Assembly: GCF_020509005.1 (NCBI RefSeq) | Contig: NC_063013.1 | Location: 6,448,001 to 6,512,000 of the forward strand | Length of the DNA stretch: 64,000 bases | From: Fulvia fulva | Taxonomy: Eukaryota; Ascomycota; Dothideomycetes; Mycosphaerellales; Mycosphaerellaceae | Reading direction: 5' to 3' | Part shown: piece by piece, positions 20,704 to 32,982 of the stretch | Position numbering within the stretch: the first letter of the stretch is position 1 | Layout: each line of letters opens with the position of its first letter | Made by a program: the position numbers and the translations under genes | The notes under the pieces: generated by a model | Database searches by the model: none | The model's input: only the letters and a program-made list of their open reading frames with translations | Told to the model about the DNA's origin: nothing

Positions 20704-22841
20704 CTAATCAGCCTCGTTCCTCGCGCGCTGACTGGCCGCAAGGACCGTCATATTGTTCACAAAAGATGCTGTTGCGCCTTCCACTCGCTCCAAATGATGC
20801 ATGCTCAGCTTCTCCTTCTTGCTCTTGGCCAGAGCTCGGGCACTCGTCACGATATTGCGGATTTGCCTGCCGTTCACCTTGGCTGAGCGCTTAGTGAACC
20901 TCTTCAGGTCGGCTTCTGCGAACTAGCCATGCTCAATCTCATTTGGCGGGATTCTCGCCAGATTGTCCTTATAGATCTGCAAGCTTGAGTCTGCGCTGAG
21001 GCCCTTGTACTGGATGGCGAGGTGAATCCGGGACTGCAAAGCAATGTCGATCGTCCGGATACGATTGGTGGTCAGGATGATGATGCCCTCGTAATATTCC
21101 AAGCATCGCAACAATTCTGAGACTAGCGCGTTGCGATCGAGCTCTCCCTTCTGTCGTTCTTCAACAAATACGTCGGCTTCGTCCATCAGCAGCACGGCCT
21201 GCCATCGTGCAGCATCAGCAAAGATATCAGTCAGCTTGTGTTCGGCTTCATGAGGCTGCACGCCGATTTCTGCTACGGACACTGATAGGAGAGGTCTATT
21301 GGTCCTCTTTGCAATCGTCTCGGCTGTCAAGGTCTATCACTAGTCAGCACTCGGGACAAGTTGGCATGGAGTATTCCCAGCCATGATCTCTACACGAAGA
21401 CACTCACCTTGCCAACGCCGGGGGGTCCATGGAGCATAATGGCCAAACCTTGGCCCTCCCCTTCAATCACGTCGGTACCTTGGTTGTTATGACCAGGAAT
21501 TCCCGGTCCAGATCCTTCGAATTGAGGTAGCAACGCTTGATGGCCGTTGACCAGGGCCAAGAGCAAATCCTTGTCGTCTTCATTGAGCTGCAACTCCTCG
21601 TCGAACGCCTTGGTTAGCTCCAAGCTACCCCTTAAGTATGTGCGCTGCATCTTATCAACGGCGAATTGTGCCCAGATCTTGCTTTTGAGGACGAAGCCTA
21701 GCAGTTTCGGCGGTAAGAGTACCAACATCTCCTCATCATTGGCAAAAGCCTTAGCGCTCGCATTAGCGACCTTTTGTATAGGTGACAACTTGCATACTAG
21801 GCACTGGCAAGTCAAAAAGACCCCTCCAGGTCTGACTCCGAGTGGAGGAGACGGGAACCACCGCGGGTTCCTAGCGGAGTTCAGAAACGTCCAGTTGTCG
21901 ATGATGACGCCTCGGTCTTTCCTGGGGATGTTATATGGCACCATATCATAAAAGCGGGAATCGGCGCCTGATGATGCCTCTTTGTGGCGAGCCTCTTTCA
22001 TCCGTACAGGGTTGAGCCGATGTAAAGACGTCGCATCAGTCAAAGCATCACCAACATACTCGCATTGTAACGCACCGGAGTCCTGGCTGCATAGCTCACA
22101 GAATCTGCGGCCTCGTTCGATGAGCTTAGTCCTCAGGTCGGAGTTATCGGGAGCCGTGTTCGCTACGTTGAAAAGGTCTACCGGGACAACATCAAGGCTG
22201 TTGATGGGCCTCTCGCCTTGATACTCCTTGATTGAAAAGTAGTAATGGTATGTCGCGAGTTTGGCTCCATCCCAATCGACTCCACGACAGAGCACTTCAA
22301 GAGCTTCGCCCTGTTCCCAGAAATCATGGACCTCCAGCATTTGCATCTCCTCTAAGAATGAATTTGCATAAACTTGTTGCCCATGGCCAAAGATGGTCCA
22401 AAGGTACTCGAACTTGATCTTCTTCGTCTTTAGGATGTTGTCTCTGGCTTTGAAGTAAGACTCACGCGTGTTGGAAGTTTGAACAAGCCCTAGCAGGTCC
22501 GATAAGTCTTTTCGAGCCTCCTTGGTAGACTCGGAATCACTGTCTCTCGGTATCCCGGCTTGACAGCACGCTTCCCACGACCAGACAAAGTTGTAGAAAG
22601 GCGCGTCAATGGTGAAGGTGCGATCAACGTCTTCTAAATCATCTTTCCAGTATATACTGGTGTCAGACAGTAACTGCATCAGGGCTTGGGAACGGATCTC
22701 GATCTCCTCCGTGTGGATCTTCTTCTCGTTGGTGGTCGCCATGCATTTCCTGAATATCGCTGCCCGAGTTGGTTCCTCATCTGGTTGCTTGGAGTTAGCT
22801 GTCTCTTTGATGTCTTCGAATTTGGATGTCTCGTCGCTCCA
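20704..22841 (-). pseudogene. AAA+ ATPase (fungal DUF7025-type), interrupted by in-frame TAG
   Basis: Exons 21408-22841 (probable acceptor TAG at 22842-22844) and 20704-21333, with a 74-nt intron (GTGAGT...TAG, 21334-21407). The splice completes Walker A GPPGVGK-T. Walker B is VLLMDEADVFVE, and sensor-1 is IILTTNR. The large N-terminal region (WTIFGHGQQV, DFWEQGEAL) is typical of fungal ATPases of unclear role. The frame meets TAG at 20923-20925 after NEIEHG. It continues open for 72 codons through NGRQIRNIVTSARALAKSKK, the conserved AAA lid helix, to a natural stop at 20704. The stop therefore removes the lid in a plain reading. Alternatives are a polymorphism or recoding. N-terminal exons may lie at 22913-23420. 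Confidence 0.78.
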
Positions 22842-22912
22842 CTAGGACATCTTAGCGACTGCTTCAATATGACATCAATAGACCCACCCGGCTTGTGACA
22901 GCCAGCACACGA

Positions 22913-23420
22913 CTAGTTGTTGGTCTCGCTGCGCGAGCTTTCGTCTTCGCTTGCGATGACGGCCGGAGACTCTTTGTCGCCATCATTTGGTACTGTCGGA
23001 CTTTCAGCAGCGGCCTCGGAGCCCTCCTCTTTCCCACCGTGCTCATGAGCATCCTCAACGTGGGTGAATCCGTTCGTTGCGGGGTCCATGTTAGTGGCGA
23101 GTTGAGTACTGCCCTGGAACGGATACCCCATGGGCTTCGGATGTGCCGTCACTTCAAATGGAGGCGGTGGAAATTCCGAAAGGGGCGGCAACACTGGCGC
23201 GTTGTAGTTGATATGATTACCAGCATAGCCCAAGGACTGTGAAAGCTGTCCATAGTCCAGTTTTCTCTGAAGTGATGCCACTCGTTGCTCCAGAACGCTC
23301 ACGTAGTCGAATACGTTCGCTCCGCCCTCCTGAGCATGCACACAATTAGTCGAATTCGAGTGTGTCTCTTTCATCGAAGGACAATCAAGGGAAATGTCGA
23401 CTCACCGTGCCTTGGTTCAT
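22913..23420 (-). CDS. Possible N-terminal exons of the AAA ATPase (coiled coil)
   Basis: A 15-nt first exon (23406-23420, MNQGT), a clean 76-nt intron (GTGAGT...CAG) and an exon 22916-23329. The product contains VFDYVSVLEQRVASLQRKL, a short coiled coil, then Pro-rich and acidic sequence. Coiled-coil starts like this are common in the AAA family next door, and the strand agrees. I could not find a phase-compatible donor linking it to the AAA exon at 22841, and a TAG ends the frame at 22913-22915. It is either a separate 143-aa gene or the broken 5' part of the AAA gene. Confidence 0.45.
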
Positions 23421-24548
23421 GATATCCGAGAGATCTTTGAATGTGGAACGCAAGAGTCTGGTCGTTGATTTCCAGGAGTTGCAATGCCGAAGGCGCTATT
23501 GTCGAGAGTTGAGTCGATATCAAAGGACATACGGATCAAAGTGCTTCTCGCTTCTTATAGCTGGTCGTGCGAACCTTGAGCCGAAGTCGTCGATGGCTCA
23601 CAGCCTGGCTGCTCGATGCATGTTTCATCAGGCAACATTCTGGCCTTCACAGCAGCAATGCGAGTGCCTCAGCCGTCTGTTGAGTCACCGCTGAGCCCGC
23701 ACAACATGTGTTCATGTCGTGCGATATTTGTCCAATGAGCTCTCATGCCCAATCAACTCTGTGCTTCTGCAACACAGTGGCTCAGACGATCCACGAGACT
23801 ACAGCGCCGTCCAGCCTGTCGTTCTAGCCTTCAGGCTCAGGGCAGCCTGGTCCAATAGCCTGGGCGCTTGCGTTCTATCATTCTGCAGCAGCTGGGCGGT
23901 CTTTGTGCGACTTGGTACTGCAGCATGAGATGAAAGTAATCCAATCCGGCTGCTTGCCAGAAGTCTCTGGAATCACGTTGGCATGACCTTCTTGAGCCGC
24001 CGCTCGAGCAGTTCAGCCCGTCTGGACCCTGTCGATGCAGCGGCTTACAATGCATGTACCGTGGCGCGTCTCGCAGGCTCGCTTGACAAGTTCTCACCAG
24101 TTGAATCGGCATGCCGAGCTGCGATGCAACCGAACAGTCCTCATTTGGGGATGAGGGCGTTCACGAGATTCCGGACAGCGTTCTTTGTACTGCAGGCGGC
24201 CGTCAAGCTCATGAAATAACTTTAGTGTCGTGAACAGGACGGGCAGTTGCCGCCGTGTTACCTGGAACGCATGCACGCGACGTCGCACGGTGCCTGTCTG
24301 TACTTTTGACACTGTGCGCCAAAACAGTCCGAATATGTAGCCCGACGATACGCAATATGCAAATGCACATGTAGCTGGTAGGTCTGCCTGGCGCCCTGCA
24401 CAATTGATTCGGTGGCGGAGCGCTTGCCCCGGTTTCATGTTGCCTCGTACTCGCCGCATGTCTTCTATGTGCTCGCGCGAGGACACACAGGCACAATTGC
24501 CCGCACGCACTCAGGATATCTGTCGTTGTTGAGAGCGATTTTTGAGAG
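23421..24548. other. Divergent intergenic stretch
   Basis: 1.1 kb between the AAA-side exons (minus) and the STAND gene (plus). Short ORFs only; none resembles a known family. Confidence 0.4.
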
Positions 24549-26461
24549 ATGGACCATACGCAGGCTCAGTGGTTTACTCCTGAAGACCAGCATGGCGAGT
24601 GAGTGACCCCTTCTCCTCGCGGAGCTTGTGAATTCTGACCTGACTTCCAGTCTTTGGGCTCCTATGCGGCCGGCAAAGGCAGAGTGCACATCATGGGCTC
24701 AGCAAAGGCAGAGTGCACATCATGGGCTCAGCAAACTCGTACTGCCAAAGGATGAACGACTTGGGACGCTTGCTCGACTTGCCAAGGATCCCAGTTCGCT
24801 CCTGCACAACAAAAACGAAGGGGACATTCAAAGTTTGGTCGAAAGTCTGAATGATGACGAAGCTGAGATGCTGTACTGTGAAGTCCTTGGAGTCTTCTAC
24901 GGAGCTCACGACTCTATGGACCAAGTCAATGACCATCGGAAATCGAAGTGGTGGCGCAGAGCCGGGTCGACTGTTCAGCCAGGTCTTTCCAATGTTGCAG
25001 AGTTCTTCAAGAAGTTTGCCGGATTGACAGAGATTATCAAAGGCGCCGATCAACAGTTCGGCGGCGTCGCCTACGGGGTCCTGTCCGCGGTCCTCAGTGT
25101 CGCTGTACAGAAGCAGTTGAGGGAAGACAAGATCGTCGAAGCTCTGGCAGAGATTACACTCACACTACCGCGTCTGGAGTCTTTGAGGAGCATTTCACCA
25201 GAACCAGGCTTGCGGCAACAGATCATCAGAGTATTTGTGCGCCTCATATCATTCAGCCAAGAGACGATCGAATACTACATCTCCCGAGCGAAACGCATCA
25301 AACAGATTACATTCAGTAAGTGGAGCACAACGCTCTCTGAACTGCGCACCGCACTTCTAGAGTTGCGAAAAGAGATGGAGATCGTCATGTTACTCAAGAT
25401 CTCCCGGATCGAAGCGCAGTTGCATGATATCCAGAGGACTGGAAACAGTACACACAGTCTTGCCAATAGCACCAACAGTCTGCTGAAGGAAGCATGGTTG
25501 AGGAGTAATGAGGAGATGCTTTCAAGCCTGAGGACTCACCTTGTCATTGGATCTGAGCTGGAAGCACATGTCGATCCTGAATCGTATAAGACCACACTGA
25601 CTGCACAGTTCTCTGGGTTGCGGCGTCCCTACCGTCGCAACCGACCTTCGACAAGTCCCCCTGAAGTCACTTGGCATCACTTCCTGGCAAACGGAGCTTT
25701 CAGACGGTGGCACGACGGATCCCAGTCCACGATACCCTTGCTTTCGGGAACAAACTGGGCAGAGGACAGCACGATTGAGCTGAACTGGCTCTCATACGCA
25801 TCAGTCTATCTCGCACAAGCTTCGGTATCCCAGACCAACAACGTCTGCATACCCTTCTTTTGCCAAACGGAGCACACCACCAGGACTCAACAGAGCAGGC
25901 GTTGTACTCTCTCAACCATGATGCGGTATATGGTGTACCAGCTAGCCGAACAGCATTCAACTCAACTCAGAGCAAAGCACGCCCTTCATGATCGATACCA
26001 TCAGAAGCCCAGAATGGTCGAGCAGTGATATTGCAACTTCACTGGCAGTCATGGTCGCCTTGCTGAGAACACTCATCCTAAGCTTCCCAGAAAACACCAC
26101 CTTCACCATCATAATCGACCGTCTCGACCAATGCGACTTGCCCGGAGATTTTCAAGATCAGTGCAACGACCTGATCATCGACTTGAAGCACTTCCGAGAT
26201 CTGATCAGAGACGCCTCACTAACCCGCTACTGCATCAAATTTCTTTTTGTGATGGACGAGACGCCAGCCCGGACCATAACTCGTCGTCTGAGTGCAATAC
26301 GCGGCCACAATGTCGACGGGATCACTGACTGGCGGCAAGGCGACGAGTTCAATATGTGTCATACTGAGTCTGATGCAGTGGCTGGCGCTGTAGAGGAATG
26401 GGATGCACAACATGAAGATCAGATACTGTTGACGAAGTCGGTAGGAAGGCTCTCAATTTGA
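24549..26461 (+). pseudogene. STAND-type NTPase-like protein, frameshifted
   Basis: Exon 1 24549-24598, 52-nt intron 24599-24650 (GTGAGT...CAG), then exon 2. The N-terminal domain (AEFFKKFAGLTEIIKGADQQ, FGGVAYGVLSAVLSVAVQK) is the helical region found ahead of NACHT-like modules in fungal STAND proteins, which act in non-self recognition and cell death. The first frame stops at 26028. The expected continuation, with Walker-B-like FTIIIDRLDQCD, is in the +1 frame (about 25988-26461). The overlap of open frames is only 25946-26028, and no plausible intron fits, so a one-base indel near 25990 is likely. A 29-bp tandem duplication sits near the 5' end. No clear Walker A is visible. Confidence 0.6.
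24683..24742 (+). repeat. 29-bp tandem direct duplication inside a coding exon
   Basis: The 29-base unit beginning GCAAAGGCAGAGTGCAC and ending ATGGGCTCA occurs twice, back to back and identical. Since 29 is not a multiple of three, the duplication changes the frame. The present downstream frame is open with it, while removing one copy from the modelled frame leads to TGA within ten codons. Confidence 0.9.
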
Positions 26462-27338
26462 GCAGAAAGTCGAGTCGAGCAGCCTGCAAACCCAGGCCAC
26501 GTCTAGCAACTGCCTCATGATCCCCAGGCTCAACTCAGTCCGAAAGACTTGGAGCAGACCCCTCGGAAATTACACCGTCGTCCGAGCATGCCCACTCACC
26601 CCACACCCTTCAGACTGAAATGATGCAATCCTTGCGGCCGATCCAGGGATAGGCGCCGCGAGCTACTCAGTAAGATGGGCATCGACCCGTCAATCAGTCT
26701 CGACGACTCCGGCACAAAGCTGTAGGAATCTGTACTTGCCATCGCAAGGCTCTCTGTCATCAACTTGCCAAGCGAACACAACCACGACGACAGCGATCGA
26801 TTGTCCGTGGAACTTCCGTTGGCAGTAGAAGGACGTCGTCGCGCCAGACTGGTTCGCGCAAGGTCCGCTTGGAGCGACTGGGGTGGTGGCCATCTCGCAT
26901 CGTCCAATCTCTTGGCCAACTCCTGATCGAAACCTATAGCCTCGCCATTACCAACGCCTGCACATGACCTAAGTTCAGGTCTATCCACCAAAGTCTCTCT
27001 CTTCTCCTCTACCCAAAACCTGCGAGAGAGCCTCTCACGAGACCTCTAGGGTATTCCATGTCATCGCAACATCAAACGACTTAGGGAGCAGGATTCGGAG
27101 GCGATATTCTCTCCTAAGGCACTCACTCTGATCGCAGCCTAGCTTCTGGCATACGAGATGCTGAGATCGAGTGTTCTGTTTGGGGATCGACAGTCGGAAT
27201 GGAAACGAACGTGTCTCCTCGCTTAGGCGCAGAACGCTGTGCAGAGTTGCTCGCCAGATCTTTTCACGCATGTCTGGTTTCCAACTGGCGTCTTCTCGTT
27301 GGCGCAGGTGTGTTGAGAGCATACAACTCATGATGTTT
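26462..27338. other. Convergent intergenic stretch
   Basis: Between the STAND-like gene (plus) and clpX (minus). No recognisable gene; it marks the boundary between the accessory left part and the conserved right part. Confidence 0.4.
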
Positions 27339-29261
27339 TTACACAAATCCCGCAGCCGTAGCTTTCTCCCTATACTCCTCAAACGTCCTCGCAGCGCCAC
27401 CTTCCGAATTGACTCTCGCTCTCGCCTCAAAATCATTCTCTTCCCCTTCCTCTCGTCGTTTCCTCTCCTCCCACGCATCCTCTTCCGCCGCAATCATATC
27501 CCGGAACTGTAATTGTTGACCCCGCGCGAAGTACACAGCACCCGCCTTCCTCTCGGCCACATCCTCGTTTATCAGGACATACCTAATGCCCGACCCAGGA
27601 GTCTCGTACATAGCATCTGCCAGCAGACGCTCCATTACTGTACGAAGACCTCTGGCGCCTGTGCCCATTTTCGATGCAGTGGTGGCGATGGCGTAGAGGG
27701 CTGGGGTTGTGAAGCGGAGCTCGATGCTGGAGAGGGAGAAGAGTTGTTGGTATTGCTTCAGGAGGCTGTTCCTTGGCTCGGTCAAGACTTTGACGAGTGC
27801 TGGGACGTCTAGCGAAGAGAGTGCGCACGATAGAGGTATGCGGCCGACGAGCTCGGGGATCAGGCCGTACTTTTGTATATCTTGTGGCTCGACAAGGTCC
27901 AGGGTGTTGAAGGTGCGTTTCGGCTTCTTTTTCCCACTGGCTGTAGCTGTGGCTTCAGGCTGAGCAGGCGGCATGTAGTACGGCAGATGCTTCTCAAAGA
28001 GATCGTCTCCGCCTTCAAGGATGGTCTCATGATGATTGCCACTGCCTTCTGAGTCTGGTGCTGCACGAACAGTCGCGCCAAAGCCGATGCTGCCTTTGCT
28101 GATTCGGTCCAGGACCATTTTGTGTAGTCCATTGAAAGCCCCAGCACATATGAAGAGAATGTTATCAGTCCTGACGTTGTACACTTCGCCTTTCTGAGCG
28201 GGCGACTGCTGGTTGATGTTACCACCAGATAGAGGACTGTTAGTCGGATATCCTGCGCCTCGCCCTTGATTGCGATCTGTACCAGCTCCACTGCCACGTT
28301 CCTGCTTAGCCTGAATCTGCAGTGTTGTTCCCTCTATTATCTTCAAAAGCGCCTGTTGTACACCCTCTCCGCTCACATCTTTACCATGGGATACTCTTGC
28401 CGTGGCTATCTTATCAATTTCATCAAGACATATAATACCGCGCTCAGCTCTTGTGACGTCGTAATTGGCCGCGGCCAGTAACCGCTGAACACAAACATCT
28501 GCATCTTCGCCAATGTATCCCGCTTGCGTAAAAGGTGTGCAATCGGATATGCTGAAGGGCACTTCCAGCACTCTTGCCAATGTCTTCGCCATCAACGTCT
28601 TGCCTACTCCGGATGGTCCTAGTAATAACACATTGCTCTTTTCGATCGATAGGTGACTAGGGTCGTGGAGTGGCGGAGGTGGCCCAAGCCCGTTGTGCTG
28701 CAAAGGTCTAGGGTATTGGCTATCGTTGGGTGGACCCAGGTTGATGGTTGTCTGCTGCTGGCCAGGGAACTCATCTTCAACACCCCAATCTCTGGTCAGT
28801 GAGGGTACCTCGATGCCTCGCTTATGCTCACCCTCCCTACCCTCTACGGGATGTCGTGGATGTTGTGACATGCGCCTCCGCTCTTCCTGTGCTACATGCT
28901 CCTCTTCCTCCTCATCTCGGCGCTGAAGCTCCTGGATCCGTTGGTAGTGATTGTATACCGCCGTCGCTAACGTTTTCTTCGCACGTTCCTGACCAACTAC
29001 GAATTGGTCGAGGTGCTGTTTGAGGATGGTGGGTGTGATGCGTGGCGTTCCGATATTGGATGCATCCTTGAGCGGTCCTTCTGTAGGTTCCCGTGGCTCA
29101 TAGTAGCCTGTGTAGCCTTGATTCGAGAAGTCGGATCGTGTGTATGAGCCAGAATCTAATCGATGACGGCTCGTGCTGAGCTGCCTTCTGATGATAGCTG
29201 ACACTCCGAGGTATGTAAGCCTGGCTTGAGGCGCGAATGTAGACGCTGATACAGGTGCCAT
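27339..29261 (-). CDS. MCX1: Mitochondrial ClpX-type AAA+ unfoldase
   Basis: 640 aa from the ATG at 29261; an upstream in-frame ATG at 29297 would add 12 residues. Arg/Ser-rich presequence ([15 protein letters not shown]). Conserved ClpX blocks: [20 protein letters not shown], Walker A GPSGVGKT (about residue 220), [17 protein letters not shown], Walker [28 protein letters not shown], and sensor 2 [12 protein letters not shown]. The bacterial N-terminal zinc-binding domain is missing, as in yeast Mcx1. A long low-complexity insertion (about 125-205) separates the first helix from Walker A. It unfolds matrix proteins and in yeast activates 5-aminolevulinate synthase; whether a ClpP partner exists cannot be seen here. 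Confidence 0.93.
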   Translation of the reverse strand: MAPVSASTFAPQARLTYLGVSAIIRRQLSTSRHRLDSGSYTRSDFSNQGYTGYYEPREPTEGPLKDASNIGTPRITPTILKQHLDQFVVGQERAKKTLATAVYNHYQRIQELQRRDEEEEEHVAQEERRRMSQHPRHPVEGREGEHKRGIEVPSLTRDWGVEDEFPGQQQTTINLGPPNDSQYPRPLQHNGLGPPPPLHDPSHLSIEKSNVLLLGPSGVGKTLMAKTLARVLEVPFSISDCTPFTQAGYIGEDADVCVQRLLAAANYDVTRAERGIICLDEIDKIATARVSHGKDVSGEGVQQALLKIIEGTTLQIQAKQERGSGAGTDRNQGRGAGYPTNSPLSGGNINQQSPAQKGEVYNVRTDNILFICAGAFNGLHKMVLDRISKGSIGFGATVRAAPDSEGSGNHHETILEGGDDLFEKHLPYYMPPAQPEATATASGKKKPKRTFNTLDLVEPQDIQKYGLIPELVGRIPLSCALSSLDVPALVKVLTEPRNSLLKQYQQLFSLSSIELRFTTPALYAIATTASKMGTGARGLRTVMERLLADAMYETPGSGIRYVLINEDVAERKAGAVYFARGQQLQFRDMIAAEEDAWEERKRREEGEENDFEARARVNSEGGAARTFEEYREKATAAGFV

Positions 29262-29851
29262 GGTACATAGGACAAGATCAACCAAGACGCCGCCCAAATG
29301 CAGTCCAAGACGGAAGCTGCGCAGCGGCTAGCCACGTGCGACTTGATGTAGGTGAATGGAAGTCAGGTAGAGCTGTAGAAACACGCTAGTCATCGGCGTT
29401 CACGTTCACATGATGGCGTCACCCCGCACTGTGCTGCTGTCTCCGCCTCCACTTCGGTGAGGTGTGGAAACCCCAGAAACAGCTTCCTGCCGATGCTATG
29501 ATGCTTTTCGCACATCTCTCCGCCCCAAGACGATTAGAGCAGCGGGGGATGGCAGGTCCCGCCCGCCGCCGTCCAGCATGGCGATGATTGGGAAGGATGG
29601 TGAGGGTCGAGTGTGGAGGGTAGGGCGAAAGTGGCGAGGGAAAATGGTTGGGAGAGTCGGACCGTCATTGCGCATTGGAGCTCTGTGGGGAGCCCCACCT
29701 AAAATGCAGTGAATGTTCCTGGTACAGTATATCAGCATCGACACCCTTTGCGCTTTGGGCTTTCACATCATCACGATTCTGTGCTGCAAACTGCCCTTTC
29801 CACTACCAAAAACAACTCCATACTCACCCTCGCAGGCAGCAGTGGCCCAGC
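29262..29851. other. Divergent promoter region, clpX / branching enzyme
   Basis: 590 bp between two divergent starts. G-rich at 29580-29660. No coding feature. Confidence 0.45.
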
Positions 29852-32090
29852 ATGGACAAGCTGAACGAAGCATCCGCGGACAGTGTCATGGCGAAACCTG
29901 CCAGTGACCAAGTCCGCAACGACGGCACCGGTCAGTATACCAGCACCTCCAATCTTGGCCTATGCTGACCCCCCTTAAGGCGTCGTTGCCCTCGACCCGT
30001 GGCTCGAGCCATACTCAGGCGCCCTCCGATCACGGTTTACGAAAGCACAGAACTGGATCAAGACGATCGAAAAGACAGAAGGAGGCCTAGAGCAGTTCTC
30101 GCGAGGATATGAGAAGTTTGGCTTCAACATCACACAAGACGGCACAATCAACTACCGCGAGTGGGCGCCTTTCGCGTTACGAGCCTACCTCATTGGTGAC
30201 TTCAACGGCTGGAACCGAGATAGCCATGAGATGAAGCGCGATCCCTTTGGCGTGTGGGAGATCAGCCTGCCACCTCACAACGGACAACCCGCGATACCTC
30301 ACGACAGCAAGATCAAGATCAGCTTTGTGGTGCCCAACGACCAGGCAAGACAAGAGAGGATACCTGCATGGATCAAGAGGGTAACACAAGATCTGTCCGT
30401 CTCGCCAGTCTACGACGCGCGGTTCTGGAATCCACCTACCAAATACCAGTTCAAGAACCAACGACCTCCAAAGCCACAAAGTGCACGAATTTACGAAGCA
30501 CACGTCGGTATCTCCAGCCCAGACCCAAAGGTTGCAACGTACAAGGAGTTCACCCAAAACACCCTGCCACGTATTCGTGACCTTGGCTACAACACCATCC
30601 AGCTCATGGCTATCATGGAGCACGCCTACTACGCCTCTTTCGGCTACCAAATCAACTCCTTCTTCGCCGCATCCTCGCGCTACGGTTTCCCAGACGAGTT
30701 GAAAGAGTTGATTGACACTGCACATGGCTACGGCATCACTGTACTGCTTGATGTGGTGCACTCTCACGCCAGCAAGAATGTCCTCGATGGACTGAATATG
30801 TTCGATAACAGCGATCATCTCTATTTCCACGAAGGTGCACGAGGTCGGCATGAGCTTTGGGATTCGCGGCTCTTCAACTACGGGCATCACGAAGTCCTGC
30901 GCTTCTTGCTTTCGAACTTGCGCTTCTGGATGGAGGAGTACCAGTTCGACGGCTTCCGATTCGATGGTGTCACCAGCATGCTGTACACCCACCACGGCAT
31001 TGGTACGGGCTTCAGCGGAGGCTACCACGAGTACTTCGGTCCTAACGTAGACGAAGATGGAGTGGTCTACCTCATGCTTGCCAACGAGATGCTGCACAAC
31101 CTCTTCCCTAATGCTATCACCATTGCGGAAGACGTCAGTGGCATGCCGGCACTGTGCATCAAGTTGAGTCTGGGTGGAATAGGATTCGACTACAGACTTG
31201 CCATGGCAGTACCAGATCTCTACATCAAGTGGCTGAAGGAGAAGCAAGACATCGACTGGGACATGGGCCAACTATGCTTTACCCTCACCAACCGCAGACA
31301 CGGCGAGAAGACGATCGCATATGCCGAGAGTCACGACCAAGCACTCGTTGGCGACAAGACTCTCCTCTTCTGGCTGTGTGATGCACAGATGTACACCAAC
31401 ATGTCGGTGCTGTCGGAGTTTACCCCAGTCATCGAGCGCGGCATGGCTTTGCACAAGATGATTCGCCTGATTACACACGCTCTCGGAGGCGAAGCATATC
31501 TCAACTTCGAAGGCAACGAGTTCGGTCATCCTGAGTGGCTCGACTTTCCTCGCGAGGGCAACGGAAACAGCTTTCACTACGCGCGGAGACAGTTCAACCT
31601 TCCAGACGATGAACTACTGCGGTACCGATTCCTCAACGACTTCGACAAGGCCATGCAATGGACCGAAGAGAAGTATGGCTGGCTGCACTCACCACAAGCA
31701 TACGTCAGCTTGAAGAACGAGAGCGACAAGGTGGTCGTGTTTGAGCGTGCTGGCCTGCTTTTCATCTTCAACTTCCACCCATCAAGCTCCTTCACAGACT
31801 ACCGCGTCGGTGTCGAGCAAGCAGGCACATACAAGATCGTGCTCAACACCGACGAGCCAAAGTACGGCGGCCTGAACCGCGTGCAGAACGATTCCCGCTT
31901 CTTCACCACAGACTTTGAATGGAACGGCAGAAAGAACTTCTTGCAGGTGTACATCCCAACGAGATCAGCCATTGTAAGTCATGCCCATACTTCATCTTCC
32001 TCGGCTTCATACTAACATCAACTCCAGGTCCTCGCCCTAGAAGAAACTCTCGACTCCAACTGGAAGTCCAACGTATCACTCGGCTACTAG
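29852..32090 (+). CDS. GBE1: 1,4-alpha-glucan (glycogen) branching enzyme
   Basis: Makes alpha-1,6 branches in glycogen (cytosol). Exons 29852-29930, 29980-31973, 32028-32090; introns GTCAGT...AAG and GTAAGT...CAG; 711 aa, normal for eukaryotic GBE. N-terminal CBM48: [24 protein letters not shown]13 catalytic domain: DVVHSH, nucleophile Asp355 in [18 protein letters not shown], acid/base Glu410 in ITIAEDVSG, and [14 protein letters not shown] carrying the third carboxylate near residue 479. C-terminal beta domain: [15 protein letters not shown]. The last exon codes [20 protein letters not shown]. All catalytic residues are present. Confidence 0.97.
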
Positions 32091-32982
32091 AACGAGCCGA
32101 CTGCTCACGTCCCGACCTCATCAGCGAAAATCATGGTCGATGGTAAGGAGGTTTGGCTTTGTCCCTTCTGTGGAAAGACTCGCATGTGCTAGCTAGCGAT
32201 GGCACGTTACCAACCTACCACCTGCAAAAGTGGTACACAGCATGGCGTTTTTGTAATGGTTTCGAGGTCGTTTTAGGAGTATGGAACGTGTATATTATAG
32301 AAGACTCACTACGACGGCACGAGCATTTGGCGTGATTGTGAGGGGACATGCATCTCAGTATCGGTATAGATCAGGAATGTTTGTTTGCTTCTCATTGCAT
32401 CACGTTGTCAAGTTGCGTTGCTCTTCGCTTCCCACGTGACGAGCTTCATTCCTGCCTGCATTGATGCATTGATGGGAGCCGGGATCTTAGGCTTCCGCGT
32501 GGTATGTCTTACATAGGTACCTATGCATCAATCCGTGCAGTGCCAGTCCGGAGAGCTCTGTATTGCGTGGCCGACATGGCATGGCGGAGACGTTATTATG
32601 ACAGCGATCCCAAGCTCTCGCGAGCTCCATCCTTGATTGTGTCATCTGGCCTTGGACGATGCTTTGGTTTCGAGAAAGAGAGAGAAAGTGGAGTGGTTCG
32701 GATATCTCATTCATCAAACTATGCATTACACCTTCTTTTCTATGGGGTGCTCGCTTCATAGAGCCTTCAACTCTAATGCTATATTGCTGCCTCTTACTCC
32801 AAGGCTTGCGAATGCGAAGAGACGTTCCGATTCGATTCCACCACAAACACAGATCCCACCATACAAAACGCCGCGCTTAAGCGCATCTCCTGTCAACTCA
32901 GCCCAAGAGCGAGTGGCAGGAATTGAAAGTTGTTGCGCCCGCTCAAAAAACTCCAAACACAGTCCAGACAGCAGATGTTGGA
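32091..32982. other. Convergent intergenic stretch
   Basis: Between branching enzyme (plus) and delta-12 desaturase (minus) 3' ends. No gene seen; short ORFs only. Confidence 0.4.

Noticed and set aside
25926..25945. Tiny GT-AG intron that would join the STAND frames
   Set aside because: Only 20-45 nt, lacks a good donor, and would remove the family-like MMRYMVYQLAEQ segment.
25940..26030. Programmed +1 frameshift in the STAND-like gene
   Set aside because: No known slippery heptamer (CUU-AGG-C type) is present; a simple indel explains it.
30177..31271. 364-aa ORF antisense to the branching enzyme
   Set aside because: Shadow of a highly conserved enzyme exon with all catalytic motifs on the other strand.
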